Shown piece by piece: positions 8,945-17,685 of a DNA stretch of 64,000 bases. Position 1 is the stretch's first letter; each line of letters opens with the position of its first letter. The position numbers and the translations under genes were made by a program. The notes beneath the pieces are model-generated. The model worked only from the letters and a program-made list of their open reading frames with translations, was not told where the DNA came from and ran no database searches. Source of the stretch: RGIG3178 sp964533965 (GTDB lineage: Bacteria; Bacillota; Clostridia; Christensenellales; QAND01); the NCBI GenBank assembly GCA_964533965.1, contig CAZHNN010000004.1:1-64000 (forward strand), in the 5' to 3' direction.

Positions 8945-10255
8945 ATGGACAACAGTGAACAGCTCTGGAGCAAAGTATCCATCGCTTTGCAACAGGAGTT
9001 GAGCAACGTCGGCTTTGATTCTTGGATCCGTCCTTTGCGCCCTATCTCGCTTAACAACGGAAAGTTGACGCTACTTGCACCCAATACGATGGTTCGCGAT
9101 ACCGTGCAAAACAGGTACATGACGCTCATTCAGCGTGCGCTTGACGAGGCTGGAGATGGAAGTCTCATCGTGCCGACCTTTGTATTGGCCAACGAATGGG
9201 ATGCAGGGCAAAACAACCGTCCAAAACGCGCAGGCACCCTGAATCCCAACTATACGTTCGATACGTTTGTCGTGGGAAAGAGCAACCAGTTCGCTTGGGC
9301 GGCGTCGATGGGCGCTGCAAAATCCCCCGGCATAAAATATAACCCCCTGTTCATCTACGGCGGGACCGGGCTTGGCAAAACGCACCTGATGCATGCTATC
9401 GGCCATGAAATCCTGCAGCAACATCCGGATTACAATGTGCTGTACGTTACAAGCGAACAATTTACCAACGAGATGATCAGCACGCTGCAGAACAGGCGAA
9501 ACGAGCAATTCCGCGACCGCTATCGCAACGTCGATACGCTGTTATTGGACGACGTACAATTCATCGCCAACAAGGAAACAACGGTGGAGGAGTTCTTCCA
9601 CACCTTTAATACGCTGTATGAGAGCAATAAACAAATCGTGCTGACGTCGGACAAACCCCCAAAAGAGATTCCCTCTTTGGAAGAAAGGCTTCGTTCACGT
9701 TTTGAATGGGGTTTGATTGCGGATATTGCGCCGCCCGATTACGAGACGCGCGTCGCGATTCTTCGAAACAAGGCGATCAAGGAAGGCATTGATTTCGAAG
9801 AAGGTGTGATAGAATCCATCGCAATGCGCGTGGAGAGCAACATTCGCGAGCTCGAAGGCAGTCTGAACCGCGTCATCGCGTATGCTGCTCTGTTGGGCAA
9901 GCCTGTGACGATGGAATTAGCGGAAAATGCGCTCAAGGATTTCTTCAACCAAAAGAAGAAGGTTGTTACGCCTCGCAGCATCATCCAGAGCGTTTGTACT
10001 TATTACGATATCAACCCGAACGACATCCTTTCCAAGCGCAGAAGCCGCGATGTGGTTCGTCCGCGCCATATCGCAATGTATCTGATCCGTACGCTTACGG
10101 ATACACCGCAGCAGAAAATAGCGGAGTTGTTGAACGTAAACGACCATACATCCGTCATCCATGCCTGCCGCCGCATCCGGGAGGAAATCGATACCGATGC
10201 TACAACCAAGGAGACGGTGGACGATCTGATCTCACGCATCACCAATTCCGTCTGA
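8945..10255 (+). CDS. dnaA: Chromosomal replication initiator DnaA
   Basis: The 436-residue protein has domain I at the N-terminus (LWSKVSIALQQELS, WIRPLRP), a very short domain II, the AAA+ domain with Walker A GGTGLGKTHL (about 138-147) and Walker B LLLDDVQF, and the C-terminal helix-turn-helix with the DnaA signature VNDHTSVIHACRRI. It binds DnaA boxes and opens oriC. The ATG 8945 follows AAGGGGGAAA; in-frame codons further upstream lie in the box-containing spacer. DnaA-box clusters flank the gene on both sides. Confidence 0.97.
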   Translation: MDNSEQLWSKVSIALQQELSNVGFDSWIRPLRPISLNNGKLTLLAPNTMVRDTVQNRYMTLIQRALDEAGDGSLIVPTFVLANEWDAGQNNRPKRAGTLNPNYTFDTFVVGKSNQFAWAASMGAAKSPGIKYNPLFIYGGTGLGKTHLMHAIGHEILQQHPDYNVLYVTSEQFTNEMISTLQNRRNEQFRDRYRNVDTLLLDDVQFIANKETTVEEFFHTFNTLYESNKQIVLTSDKPPKEIPSLEERLRSRFEWGLIADIAPPDYETRVAILRNKAIKEGIDFEEGVIESIAMRVESNIRELEGSLNRVIAYAALLGKPVTMELAENALKDFFNQKKKVVTPRSIIQSVCTYYDINPNDILSKRRSRDVVRPRHIAMYLIRTLTDTPQQKIAELLNVNDHTSVIHACRRIREEIDTDATTKETVDDLISRITNSV

Positions 10256-10500
10256 ATATGTGGATAACTCTTCCGGTAGTACACAAACAATCCCTTAGTA
10301 TTCACACCGTTATTCCCAAAAATTGTGGATTGTTTTCCATGTGTGGAAAAAAGAGGTTTTGTACACCGTCTAAACGGATGGTTTTTCACCATGAGAGGGT
10401 TGAAAAAAGTAGCTAGTGCTCCGCTATGTATGTGTTTTCCACATTTACACCTCCCCTACTACTACGACTACTTATTAACAAAATAATGTATTTCTTCATA
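10256..10500. other. oriC: Downstream oriC with DnaA-trio unwinding element
   Basis: A perfect DnaA box (TGTGGATAA) lies at 10259-10267, with weaker boxes at 10324-10332 and 10342-10350. TTTTCCACA at 10435-10443 is followed by a GC-rich patch and then CTACTACTACGACTACTT (10456-10473). That is a run of 5'-CTA-like triplets (3'-GAT on the other strand), as in the Bacillus subtilis basal unwinding element. An AT-rich segment (10474-10500) follows. This arrangement predicts where the strands open. Confidence 0.85.
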
Positions 10501-10526
10501 GCGTTTCAAAAGGAGTGAATAGGACG

Positions 10527-11630
10527 ATGAAAATAACCTGTGACCAGGAGGATCTTATCAAGAGCGTATTGACGGTGTCCAGAGCCATGCCAAGCCGTTC
10601 TCCGATGGAGATACTCGAAGGAATCTATGTGAAGGCTTCCAAGGATTCGGTTCAGCTTCGTTGCACCGATACCATCATGAGCATAGAAGACACATTGCCG
10701 GCAATGGTGATGGAACAAGGTGAGATCGTGCTTCCCGGCCGTCTTTTTGCGGAGATCGTTCGCAAGCTTCCACAGGGTATCGTATCTTTGGATGTTTTGG
10801 AGACAACGGTTCGCATCTCGTGTGGAGCTTCCAAAATGGTATTGCAGGGAATAGATGCACAGACGTTTCCCGTACTTCCCGTCATTGAAAACTCTAAGCC
10901 GCTTCTGATCAAAAAGAACGATCTAAAAAACTTGATCCATCAAACGAATTTCGCAACAGCCGTGGATGAGACGCAGCCTATTCTGATGGGTGAACTGCTG
11001 GAAGCGGATGAGAAGGGCATCACGATGGTTGCGCTGGATGGCTACCGCATGGCGATTGCAACCCTTCCGCCGGTAAGTGAAGCCGTATCGATGAGAGCGG
11101 TATTGCCTGGCAAGGCGTTGAATGAAATGGAAAAGATCTTCGACGACGGGACAGGGGAAGCGAAGATATCGCTTGGTTCCACACAGGCGGCGGTGGAAAT
11201 TGGACAGACCACCATCGTAACCCGACTATTGGAGGGGGATTTTATCAATTATAAACAAATCCTTCCCCAGACAAGGCAAACGCGCATAGGCATCAACACG
11301 ATGATGTTTGCGGATGCGGTGGAAAGAGCATCGCTTTTGGCTCGCGAAGGAAAGAACAACCTCATTAAGCTGGAAATAAACGAACAGGCGATGGTGGTAT
11401 CAGCCAACGGAGAGCGTGGCAATACGACGGAAGAAGTCGAAGTCACCATGATGGAAGGCAAAGCCCTTACGATCGCATTCAACGCAAAATACCTGTTGGA
11501 TGTGCTGCGAGTCATCAAAGATGAAGAGATCCTGCTCGATTTCATCTCCGACCGATCCCCGTGCGTTGTCTCTCCGACAAAGGGAAAGGCATACCAGTTC
11601 ATCGTACTTCCCGTTCGAATTCAAGCCTGA
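10527..11630 (+). CDS. dnaN: DNA polymerase III sliding clamp (beta)
   Basis: The 367-residue protein is the ring-shaped processivity factor made of three similar domains. Family features include MKITCDQEDLIKSVLTVSRA at the N-terminus, VLPGKALNEMEKI in the middle and the C-terminal IVLPVR ending (QFIVLPVRIQA). The start is ATG 10527, preceded by AAAAGGAG (10508-10514) and AGGA just before it; a GTG at 10515 is possible but less likely. It lies directly after oriC and ends in its own terminator, so it is not cotranscribed with recF as it is in many Bacillota. Confidence 0.96.
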   Translation: MKITCDQEDLIKSVLTVSRAMPSRSPMEILEGIYVKASKDSVQLRCTDTIMSIEDTLPAMVMEQGEIVLPGRLFAEIVRKLPQGIVSLDVLETTVRISCGASKMVLQGIDAQTFPVLPVIENSKPLLIKKNDLKNLIHQTNFATAVDETQPILMGELLEADEKGITMVALDGYRMAIATLPPVSEAVSMRAVLPGKALNEMEKIFDDGTGEAKISLGSTQAAVEIGQTTIVTRLLEGDFINYKQILPQTRQTRIGINTMMFADAVERASLLAREGKNNLIKLEINEQAMVVSANGERGNTTEEVEVTMMEGKALTIAFNAKYLLDVLRVIKDEEILLDFISDRSPCVVSPTKGKAYQFIVLPVRIQA

Positions 11631-11646
11631 TCGATCAAAATAATGA

Positions 11647-11673
11647 AGAACTCCGTCTTTGCGGGGTTCTTTT
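11647..11673 (+). terminator. Terminator after dnaN
   Basis: The stem AGAACTCCG / CGGGGTTCT with loop TCTTTG is followed by TTTTATTA. Confidence 0.8.
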
Positions 11674-11754
11674 ATTATGTATATAGCCATTATCTCCTCC
11701 TCTTCGATCAAACACCAAAAAAAGGGGAAGACCATAGTTTAGGGAAGGGGAGGA

Positions 11755-12228
11755 ATGGCTTTGAAGAGAAACTATCGCGTTATACGCGGAGCAACCGGTC
11801 CCCGTGGGATGCCGGGACAGAGCGCTTACGGGTTATGGCTGCAGGAAGGCAATCAGGGAAATATACATCAATTCTTTTCCTCTATCGGCGGTTCAAGGGA
11901 TGTCCTGTATCTGCACGACGGCGGACAATACGTAGGCAGCTGCAAGATGGTGCAGATGCAGAACATAGCCGGAAAGTTCAAGCCGGGAAGATATGTCATA
12001 CAGTTTATGTTGCGTGCAGATCAGGGGGTGTTCGCACTCTATTACGACGCTATTGAAGTATCCCATACAAGATACCAGGCCAATGGCGTGCTGCATGGTT
12101 TAGGTGTTATCCACGTTCTTTCAGACACAAATATGGTGTATATCAAAAATATATCGCCCACTTTGGCATATCTTGATGGGGAAGATGGCTGTGTGGACGC
12201 ATTTTTATGGGCCAGACCAATCGATTGA
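11755..12228 (+). CDS. Short collagen-motif protein with beta-rich C-terminal domain
   Basis: The 157-residue protein starts with a basic tail and a short collagen-like run, GATGPRGMPG (about 12-21), then SAYGLWLQEGNQG. The remaining ~120 residues look beta-rich and could be a TNF/C1q-like jelly roll, as in BclA-type exosporium or other surface collagen proteins of spore formers. Only about three Gly-X-Y triplets remain, far fewer than in typical BclA proteins. No signal peptide is seen, consistent with a spore-coat route. ATG 11755 sits right behind GGGAGGA; TTG 11761 would have better spacing. The function is inferred from architecture only. Confidence 0.6.
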   Translation: MALKRNYRVIRGATGPRGMPGQSAYGLWLQEGNQGNIHQFFSSIGGSRDVLYLHDGGQYVGSCKMVQMQNIAGKFKPGRYVIQFMLRADQGVFALYYDAIEVSHTRYQANGVLHGLGVIHVLSDTNMVYIKNISPTLAYLDGEDGCVDAFLWARPID

Positions 12229-12288
12229 CGAACAGGGGACTTGGTGTTATCGTTAAATGTGAAAATAAAAACGGACGGGGGAACATGC

Positions 12289-13728
12289 TTGTACGACTGC
12301 ATCATCATAGGCGCCGGCGTTGTAGGATGTGCTGTGGCACGTGAGATGACACGCTATACGCCCAATGTGTGCGTTTTAGAAAAAGCAAGCGATGTATGCG
12401 AAGGTACCACCAAAGCCAATAGCGCCATCGTCCACGCCGGATATGATGCCAAACCCGGCAGCAAAAAAGCATATTACAATATAATAGGAAACCGGCTTTT
12501 TGATTCTTTGGCGGAAGATCTTGAAATTCCGTTTACAAGAAACGGGTCATTGGTCCTTTGCTTTGATGAAGAGGATAGGCCGCAGCTATTGGAATTGATG
12601 AACAGGGGGCAGCAGAACGGCGTTCCCTGTTTGCGTATTGTGGAAAAAGAAGAATTACATAAAATTGAGCCCTATGTGACTCCTGATGCGGTATGCGCTC
12701 TGTTGGCACCAACAGGCGGTATCGTCTGCCCATTCACGCTATGTATCGCAATGGCGGAAAACGCCGCGACAAACGGAGCTTCGTTCTTGTTTGACAAAGA
12801 GGTTACCCGCATCAAAAAGACCAAAAATGGTTTTGCGGTCTATGCGGGCGAAGAGTGTTACGAGAGTAAAATTGTCGTCAATGCCGCCGGTGTCTATGCG
12901 GATGATGTCTCGCTAGCTGTGGGCGGTATGCAATTTGGCATCACGCCGCGCAGGGGAGAATACTGCGTGATGGACAAAACGGTGGGTAACATCGTTTCCA
13001 GCACGATTTTCCAATTGCCAGGCCCATTGGGCAAGGGCGTTCTGGTGACGCCAACGATCCATGGGAACCTTCTTGTCGGACCCAATGCAGAGGACATAGA
13101 GGAAAAGGAAGACACCGCTACAACCCTATCAGGGCTGTCCGACATCCTCGAAACGGCGGCGCATAGCGTGGACAAGCTGCCATCTATGATCATTGCATCC
13201 TATGCGGGACTTCGCGCGCACCCAAAAAGCGATGATTTCTATGTCGGCGAAGATGAGGCGGTAGAAGGGTTGTTCCATGCTGCAGGCATCGAGAGTCCCG
13301 GTCTGACTGCGGCGCCCGCCATAGGCTCGCTACTTGGCGAAGCTATTGCAAAAAAACTTTGTCTTCCACTAAGGGAGGACTTTGAAAACAAACGGAAAGC
13401 CATCATAAAATTCTCGGAGATGGATGAAGAGCAGCGACAAATGGCCATAGAAAAAAACCCGGCGTATGGGAATATCATATGCCGATGTGAAACGGTGACG
13501 GAAGCGGAAGTCATCGATGCCATCCATCGCGTGCCCGGAGCAAGAACGCTAGACGGCGTCAAACGTCGGACACGCTGCGGGACCGGCAGATGCCAGTCAG
13601 GTTTTTGCCTGCCAAAGGTAAGCCATATCCTGTCCAGGGAATTGGATGTTCCGATGCAGAGCATCACAAAACGGGGCGGAAACAGTGCCATTTTGACCGG
13701 TATCATCAAGGAGGAGCCATGCGGATGA
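12289..13728 (+). CDS. GlpA-like FAD-dependent glycerol-3-phosphate dehydrogenase with BFD domain
   Basis: The 479-residue flavoprotein begins with a dinucleotide-binding motif IIIGAGVVGCAVAREM (about 5-20), has a DAO-type fold, and ends in a BFD-like [2Fe-2S] region with CRCETVTEAEV and CGTGRCQSGFC. This architecture is that of anaerobic GlpA relatives that oxidise glycerol-3-phosphate to dihydroxyacetone phosphate. The TTG at 12289 is preferred because GGGGGA lies just upstream; the longer frame from 12241 adds a poorly conserved leader. The next gene begins inside its last codons. No glycerol kinase is present in the window. Confidence 0.85.
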   Translation: MYDCIIIGAGVVGCAVAREMTRYTPNVCVLEKASDVCEGTTKANSAIVHAGYDAKPGSKKAYYNIIGNRLFDSLAEDLEIPFTRNGSLVLCFDEEDRPQLLELMNRGQQNGVPCLRIVEKEELHKIEPYVTPDAVCALLAPTGGIVCPFTLCIAMAENAATNGASFLFDKEVTRIKKTKNGFAVYAGEECYESKIVVNAAGVYADDVSLAVGGMQFGITPRRGEYCVMDKTVGNIVSSTIFQLPGPLGKGVLVTPTIHGNLLVGPNAEDIEEKEDTATTLSGLSDILETAAHSVDKLPSMIIASYAGLRAHPKSDDFYVGEDEAVEGLFHAAGIESPGLTAAPAIGSLLGEAIAKKLCLPLREDFENKRKAIIKFSEMDEEQRQMAIEKNPAYGNIICRCETVTEAEVIDAIHRVPGARTLDGVKRRTRCGTGRCQSGFCLPKVSHILSRELDVPMQSITKRGGNSAILTGIIKEEPCG

Positions 13729-14957
13729 TAACGACGGACGTGGCCATCATCGGCGGAGGACCGGCAGGCCTTGCAGCGGCGATATCCGCAAAAGATGCCG
13801 GTGCGCAAAGCGTATTGATCCTCGAACGCGATGTGCGGCTTGGCGGCATCTTGAACCAATGCATCCATGCAGGGTTCGGGCTTCATGCGTTTTCTGAGGA
13901 GCTAACGGGTCCCGAATATGCCGAGCGGTTCATACAGCAGGTTCAAAAAAAGGATATCGGCGTTTATCTTCAAACGATGGTGCTGGACGTGACAGAGGAT
14001 TTGACCATCGCTGCAGTCAGCCGCACAGAAGGTTTATTGCATATCAAGGCGAAGTCCATCGTATTGGCAATGGGGTGCCGGGAGAGGCCGAGGGGCGCAT
14101 TGAACATCCCGGGCACGCGGCCTTCGGGGATCTATACCGCGGGCACGGCGCAGCGGTTGATCAACATGGAAGGGAAGATGGTGGGCCGCCAGGCGGTCAT
14201 ACTCGGGTCCGGCGACATCGGGCTCATCATGGCAAGGCGCTTAACCTATGAGGGCGCAAAAGTGCTGGCGGTTTGCGAGGTGTTGCCGTATTCCTCGGGC
14301 TTATCCAGAAACGTCGTACAGTGCCTGGATGATCTGAACATTCCGCTACTTTTGTCCCATACCGCAGTGATGATACATGGTAAGGAACGCGTGGAAGGCG
14401 TCACCATAGCGCAGGTGGATAAAAACCGACAGCCGATAGACGGAACAGAAAGGCTTTTTGCCTGCGATACACTGCTTCTGTCCGTCGGCTTGATACCGGA
14501 AAACGAGCTGAGTAAAAAGGCGGGCATCACGTTGGCGCAAGCCACCAACGGTCCCGTTGTGGATAACGATTTGATGACAGACGTCCCCGGCATCTTCGCC
14601 TGCGGCAACGTTCTGCATGTACACGATTTGGTGGACTATGTGAGTGAGGAAGCAACGATCGCCGGGAAGAACGCAGCGTGGTTTGCTCAAAGTGAACACC
14701 AACTGCTATCGGAGATTGAAGTGACCTGCGGGGAAAACGTGCGGTATACGGTACCGCAGCACGTTCGCGCAGGCACGGTGACGCTTCGGTTCCGCGTGAC
14801 GCGCCCGGTTTTGCGGCCTGTGGTTGTCGTCACGCAGGGGAAGGATGAACTGTACCGACAGCGCAAGCTCATCTGTACCCCGGGTGAGATGGAAACGGTA
14901 CGCTGCGATGTAAAATCCGGCGGTTCGATCATGGTGGAAGTGAGGGATGCAACATGA
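13719..14957 (+). CDS. FAD/NAD(P)-dependent oxidoreductase of the glycerol-3-phosphate cluster
   Basis: The 412-residue protein has two dinucleotide-binding folds. The FAD site is VAIIGGGPAGLAAAISA near residue 8, and a second site, AVILGSGDIGLIMARR, lies near residue 160. A short CxxR-type motif (GCRERPRG) lies between them. It belongs to the class of pyridine-nucleotide-disulfide-type oxidoreductases found beside GlpA-like and DUF1667 proteins in Thermotoga and Clostridia, where it probably passes electrons between the dehydrogenase and NAD. The start overlaps the preceding gene by 10 bases behind AAGGAGGA, and the end overlaps the DUF1667 gene (ATGA). Confidence 0.85.
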   Translation: MRMITTDVAIIGGGPAGLAAAISAKDAGAQSVLILERDVRLGGILNQCIHAGFGLHAFSEELTGPEYAERFIQQVQKKDIGVYLQTMVLDVTEDLTIAAVSRTEGLLHIKAKSIVLAMGCRERPRGALNIPGTRPSGIYTAGTAQRLINMEGKMVGRQAVILGSGDIGLIMARRLTYEGAKVLAVCEVLPYSSGLSRNVVQCLDDLNIPLLLSHTAVMIHGKERVEGVTIAQVDKNRQPIDGTERLFACDTLLLSVGLIPENELSKKAGITLAQATNGPVVDNDLMTDVPGIFACGNVLHVHDLVDYVSEEATIAGKNAAWFAQSEHQLLSEIEVTCGENVRYTVPQHVRAGTVTLRFRVTRPVLRPVVVVTQGKDELYRQRKLICTPGEMETVRCDVKSGGSIMVEVRDAT

Positions 14958-15313
14958 AAAGGGAGCTTCTTTGCATACAATGTCCGCTTGGCTGCCGTAT
15001 CACGGCGACGATCGAAGAGGATACAAAGATCACGGTCTGTGGAAATACCTGCAAAAATGGGGAAGCGTACGCAATCAGCGAATGCACCGATCCGAAAAGA
15101 ACACTTACGACCATTCTGTGCGTGGAAGACGGCGATATACCGATTGCCGTTCGCTCAGAGCGGCCTATTTCAAAGGATAAGGTGTTTGACTGCCTTTGCT
15201 ATTTGAGAACGTATAAGGCGCCACGGGGGGCGAAAATCGGAGACGTCATCGTCAAGAATATATTGGGTACGGGTTCGGACATCATCGCCACGCGCGACGA
15301 CTGGAACAATTAA
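14954..15313 (+). CDS. DUF1667 cysteine-rich protein, third glycerol-3-phosphate cluster subunit
   Basis: The 119-residue protein opens with CIQCPLGC (residues 7-14) and has further cysteines at VCGNTC and SEC, the usual DUF1667 pattern expected to ligate an Fe-S cluster. It is translationally coupled to the flavoprotein upstream. The three genes form one operon ended by the hairpin at 15346. In other anaerobes this small subunit always accompanies the two flavoproteins. Its exact job (electron carrier or scaffold) is not established as far as I know. Confidence 0.88.
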   Translation: MKRELLCIQCPLGCRITATIEEDTKITVCGNTCKNGEAYAISECTDPKRTLTTILCVEDGDIPIAVRSERPISKDKVFDCLCYLRTYKAPRGAKIGDVIVKNILGTGSDIIATRDDWNN

Positions 15314-15345
15314 AAGATCCGAAAAAGCAATAGGAGAAAAGATGT

Positions 15346-15382
15346 AAAAACACCCCTCCATAACAGTGGAGAGGTGTTTTTG
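15346..15382. terminator. Bidirectional terminator between convergent genes
   Basis: AAAAACACCCCTCCA and TGGAGAGGTGTTTTT pair around TAACAG. Both flanks supply A/T runs, so it can serve the glycerol-3-phosphate operon (plus) and the PTS gene (minus). Confidence 0.85.
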
Positions 15383-15414
15383 TAAGGGGAAAACGAATTC
15401 TCTCAGGATTGCGT

Positions 15415-17064
15415 TTACTTCGTTGGCGCCACGTAGGCCTGGAAGAGCAATCCGCCTTTGCCGATGATGCCGATCGCGCCTAAGACCAAACCCGCGGCAG
15501 TGAGCATAAGGGCTGCCTTGGACATGCTATTCCCTTTCTGGATAAACCAGTAGGTGAACAGAATAACGCCCAACGGGAGTATGCCAGGTGCGACCTTGTC
15601 AAGGATACCGGCCTGAACCATCATCGGGGTTCCGGTCGTCGGAATGTAGATCGGGGTGACTACATTGACAAACGATGCAGCCAATCCGCCCATCATGAAC
15701 AAGCCGAGCACTGCGGCAACGGAAATGGCCTGGTTGATCCTATTGCCTGCGAGTATGGTATGCGCTGCGCGCGTACCAAGCTTGAAACCCGTGTAGCTGA
15801 ATATATGGCCTTCAATGAAGGTGAAGAGGAACAGCAAGAAGCATGCCATGAAGCCGCCTAACGGACTTCCGGCCGCAGCCAACGGCATGAACAGGATGAG
15901 AAGGAGCGGCATCACCGTCGACCAGTCGATCGTGTCGCCGATGCCGGCAAATGGCCCCATCAAACCGGCTTTGATACCCGTGATCGCATCGACGTCAATC
16001 GAGGCGCCCATCGCGCGCTGCTCTTCCATGGCCAACGTGATGCCGTGGATGACAGAGCCCCAGATACCCTCCGTGTTAAAGAACATTAGGTGTCGTTGCA
16101 GCGCAGCTTTGTACTCTTCGGGGTCATTGCCGTACAGTTTCTTGAGTGCCGGAATGAACGCGCAGCAGTACGCAATAGATTGCAGGCGAGCGAAACTGTT
16201 GCTCTGTTCGCAGAACCACCACCAGCGCCGGAACATCCTGTAGCAATCCGCTTTTGTCAGCAGCCTTTTGGATTCATCAAGCGCATTTTCGGCGATCACG
16301 TTTTGAGTAGCAGCATTCTCATCCTGCTTGTTGTTTGCGTCTTGGATGAGGTAGTAAACAAACGCGAAGAAACCGCCGATCATGGCGAGGAACAGGCCGC
16401 CGATCTTGGTGTACTGCACCAGGAAAAAGCCGCCAAGGAAGAATGGGAAGAAAGATGCACGCCCGATAACGCGGACAGTCATTGCGATACCAAGTGCAGG
16501 CAGTACGCCGCCGACGGCGGAAAGCATGTTGGTGCACCATACAGGTAGGTTAGCCATCAATTTGCCTATCGCTTCGGCGCCCAAGTAGATAGAGAGAGTC
16601 ATAGGCAGGAAGTACAGAACAAGTTTGGCAATAGCACAGAACCATCCGCCGTAGAAGATAATGGCACGATCGTTGCCTTCGAGCGCTGCTTTATCGGCCA
16701 TGCTGGCCGGATAGGCAAAGAAAATGCGGCGAATCGTATGGACCTGGGCAAAAAGCAGGGAAATGGGAACCGCAATGGTCAGGGCCTGTTGTATCGGAAG
16801 CCCACCGACCATGGTGATCGCGCAACCGCCGATGGTTCCGGCTGTCTGATCCCAGACGACGGTGCCGCCGCCGCCGGTAAACGCCAGGAACATCGGTTGA
16901 ATGACAGCGCCAATTTTACATCCGGCCGCCATGTCACCCAGGATGATGCCGGCAATGATGCCTGTAAAAAGCGGGGTTCCAAGCCACAGGCCGTAACCTG
17001 CGGAGATCTGTGCAGCCCAATAAAAAACTCCCAATAATACTGCTTGCACTACGCTTATATGCAT
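15415..17064 (-). CDS. Mannose-family PTS permease, fused IIC-IID
   Basis: The 549-residue membrane protein joins two PTS subunits that are usually separate. Residues ~1-250 are a mannose/fructose/sorbose-type IIC (YGLWLGTPLFTGIIAGIILGD-like start, GGxIQxxLTIAVPISLLF). A hydrophilic linker of ~30 residues (NNKQDENAATQNV...) follows. The rest is a IID domain with LTKADCYRMFRRWWW, FFNTEG, IKAGLMGPFAGIGDTIDW. The start is the ATG at 17064 behind GGAGGT; an ATG five codons upstream contains that ribosome-binding site. No IIA or IIB gene is nearby, so phosphorylation must be supplied from elsewhere. The substrate is unknown. Confidence 0.88.
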   Translation of the reverse strand: MHISVVQAVLLGVFYWAAQISAGYGLWLGTPLFTGIIAGIILGDMAAGCKIGAVIQPMFLAFTGGGGTVVWDQTAGTIGGCAITMVGGLPIQQALTIAVPISLLFAQVHTIRRIFFAYPASMADKAALEGNDRAIIFYGGWFCAIAKLVLYFLPMTLSIYLGAEAIGKLMANLPVWCTNMLSAVGGVLPALGIAMTVRVIGRASFFPFFLGGFFLVQYTKIGGLFLAMIGGFFAFVYYLIQDANNKQDENAATQNVIAENALDESKRLLTKADCYRMFRRWWWFCEQSNSFARLQSIAYCCAFIPALKKLYGNDPEEYKAALQRHLMFFNTEGIWGSVIHGITLAMEEQRAMGASIDVDAITGIKAGLMGPFAGIGDTIDWSTVMPLLLILFMPLAAAGSPLGGFMACFLLFLFTFIEGHIFSYTGFKLGTRAAHTILAGNRINQAISVAAVLGLFMMGGLAASFVNVVTPIYIPTTGTPMMVQAGILDKVAPGILPLGVILFTYWFIQKGNSMSKAALMLTAAGLVLGAIGIIGKGGLLFQAYVAPTK

Positions 17065-17685
17065 ATACCTGACCTCCATTCAGTATGTTGATCAAAACAA
17101 AAGAACCATAAATCAAATAGGTAATAGCAGGTGCTGCCAGATGCTTCCCTCCTTGGCCGCGACAGCGACGGTGATATGTATTGAACTTTCGTTTTTTTAT
17201 AGCGAAGCCGATTGCATGGATGCTTTAAGAACATACTGTTGAAACGCGGTCGTCTTTAAAAGGAACCTATTATGGCAATTTCACATATAGACTATCAAGT
17301 AGCTGTAAAGTCAATCCGGAGGGAAAATGAAAAGAGAATCGTGTTATAATACAAAAAGCATTTTACACAACTAAACAACAGATAAATTGAAGAGCAATGT
17401 AACTTATGTTATAGAGAATATTATATCTTTTTGTGTCGAATGTGCTCAAGTTTTGAAAAGGTCAATGGGTGCCGTTTCGGCAAATGCTATTTTTAGCATA
17501 AAACTCTGTAGCAACTTGAGGGTTAATGAAAATACTAAAAGTTAAAAATTCAAAACTATGATAATTATTTAAATAGATCTAAAATTGATTATTATAAACA
17601 GATATATATATTTAGGAGATGTGTATATGGAACGGTGATCCAAGCTGTCTATTCATTTTAAATTCGGATGGCATATCAGCATGCA
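17065..17685. other. AT-rich intergenic region with PTS control site
   Basis: This 620-bp gap holds the MerR-type promoter (17284-17314) and a ~210-nt leader for the PTS gene on the minus strand. The rest is very AT-rich. On the plus strand, AGGAG at about 17615 precedes an ATG with a stop after three codons (17627), which I do not regard as a gene. No RNA gene was recognised. Confidence 0.5.
17284..17314 (-). promoter_or_regulatory. MerR-type promoter/operator for the PTS gene
   Basis: On the minus strand TTGACT (17314-17309) and TATATG (17289-17284) are separated by 19 bp, the over-long spacer typical of MerR-activated promoters. The spacer carries a dyad centred at 17301: GACT-T--AG ... 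CT--A-AGTC. It lies between a MerR-family gene and the PTS gene, which suggests direct control of the PTS gene. Confidence 0.65.

Noticed and set aside
17627..17638. ATG with a good AGGAG site
   Set aside because: A stop occurs after three codons; too short to claim as a gene.
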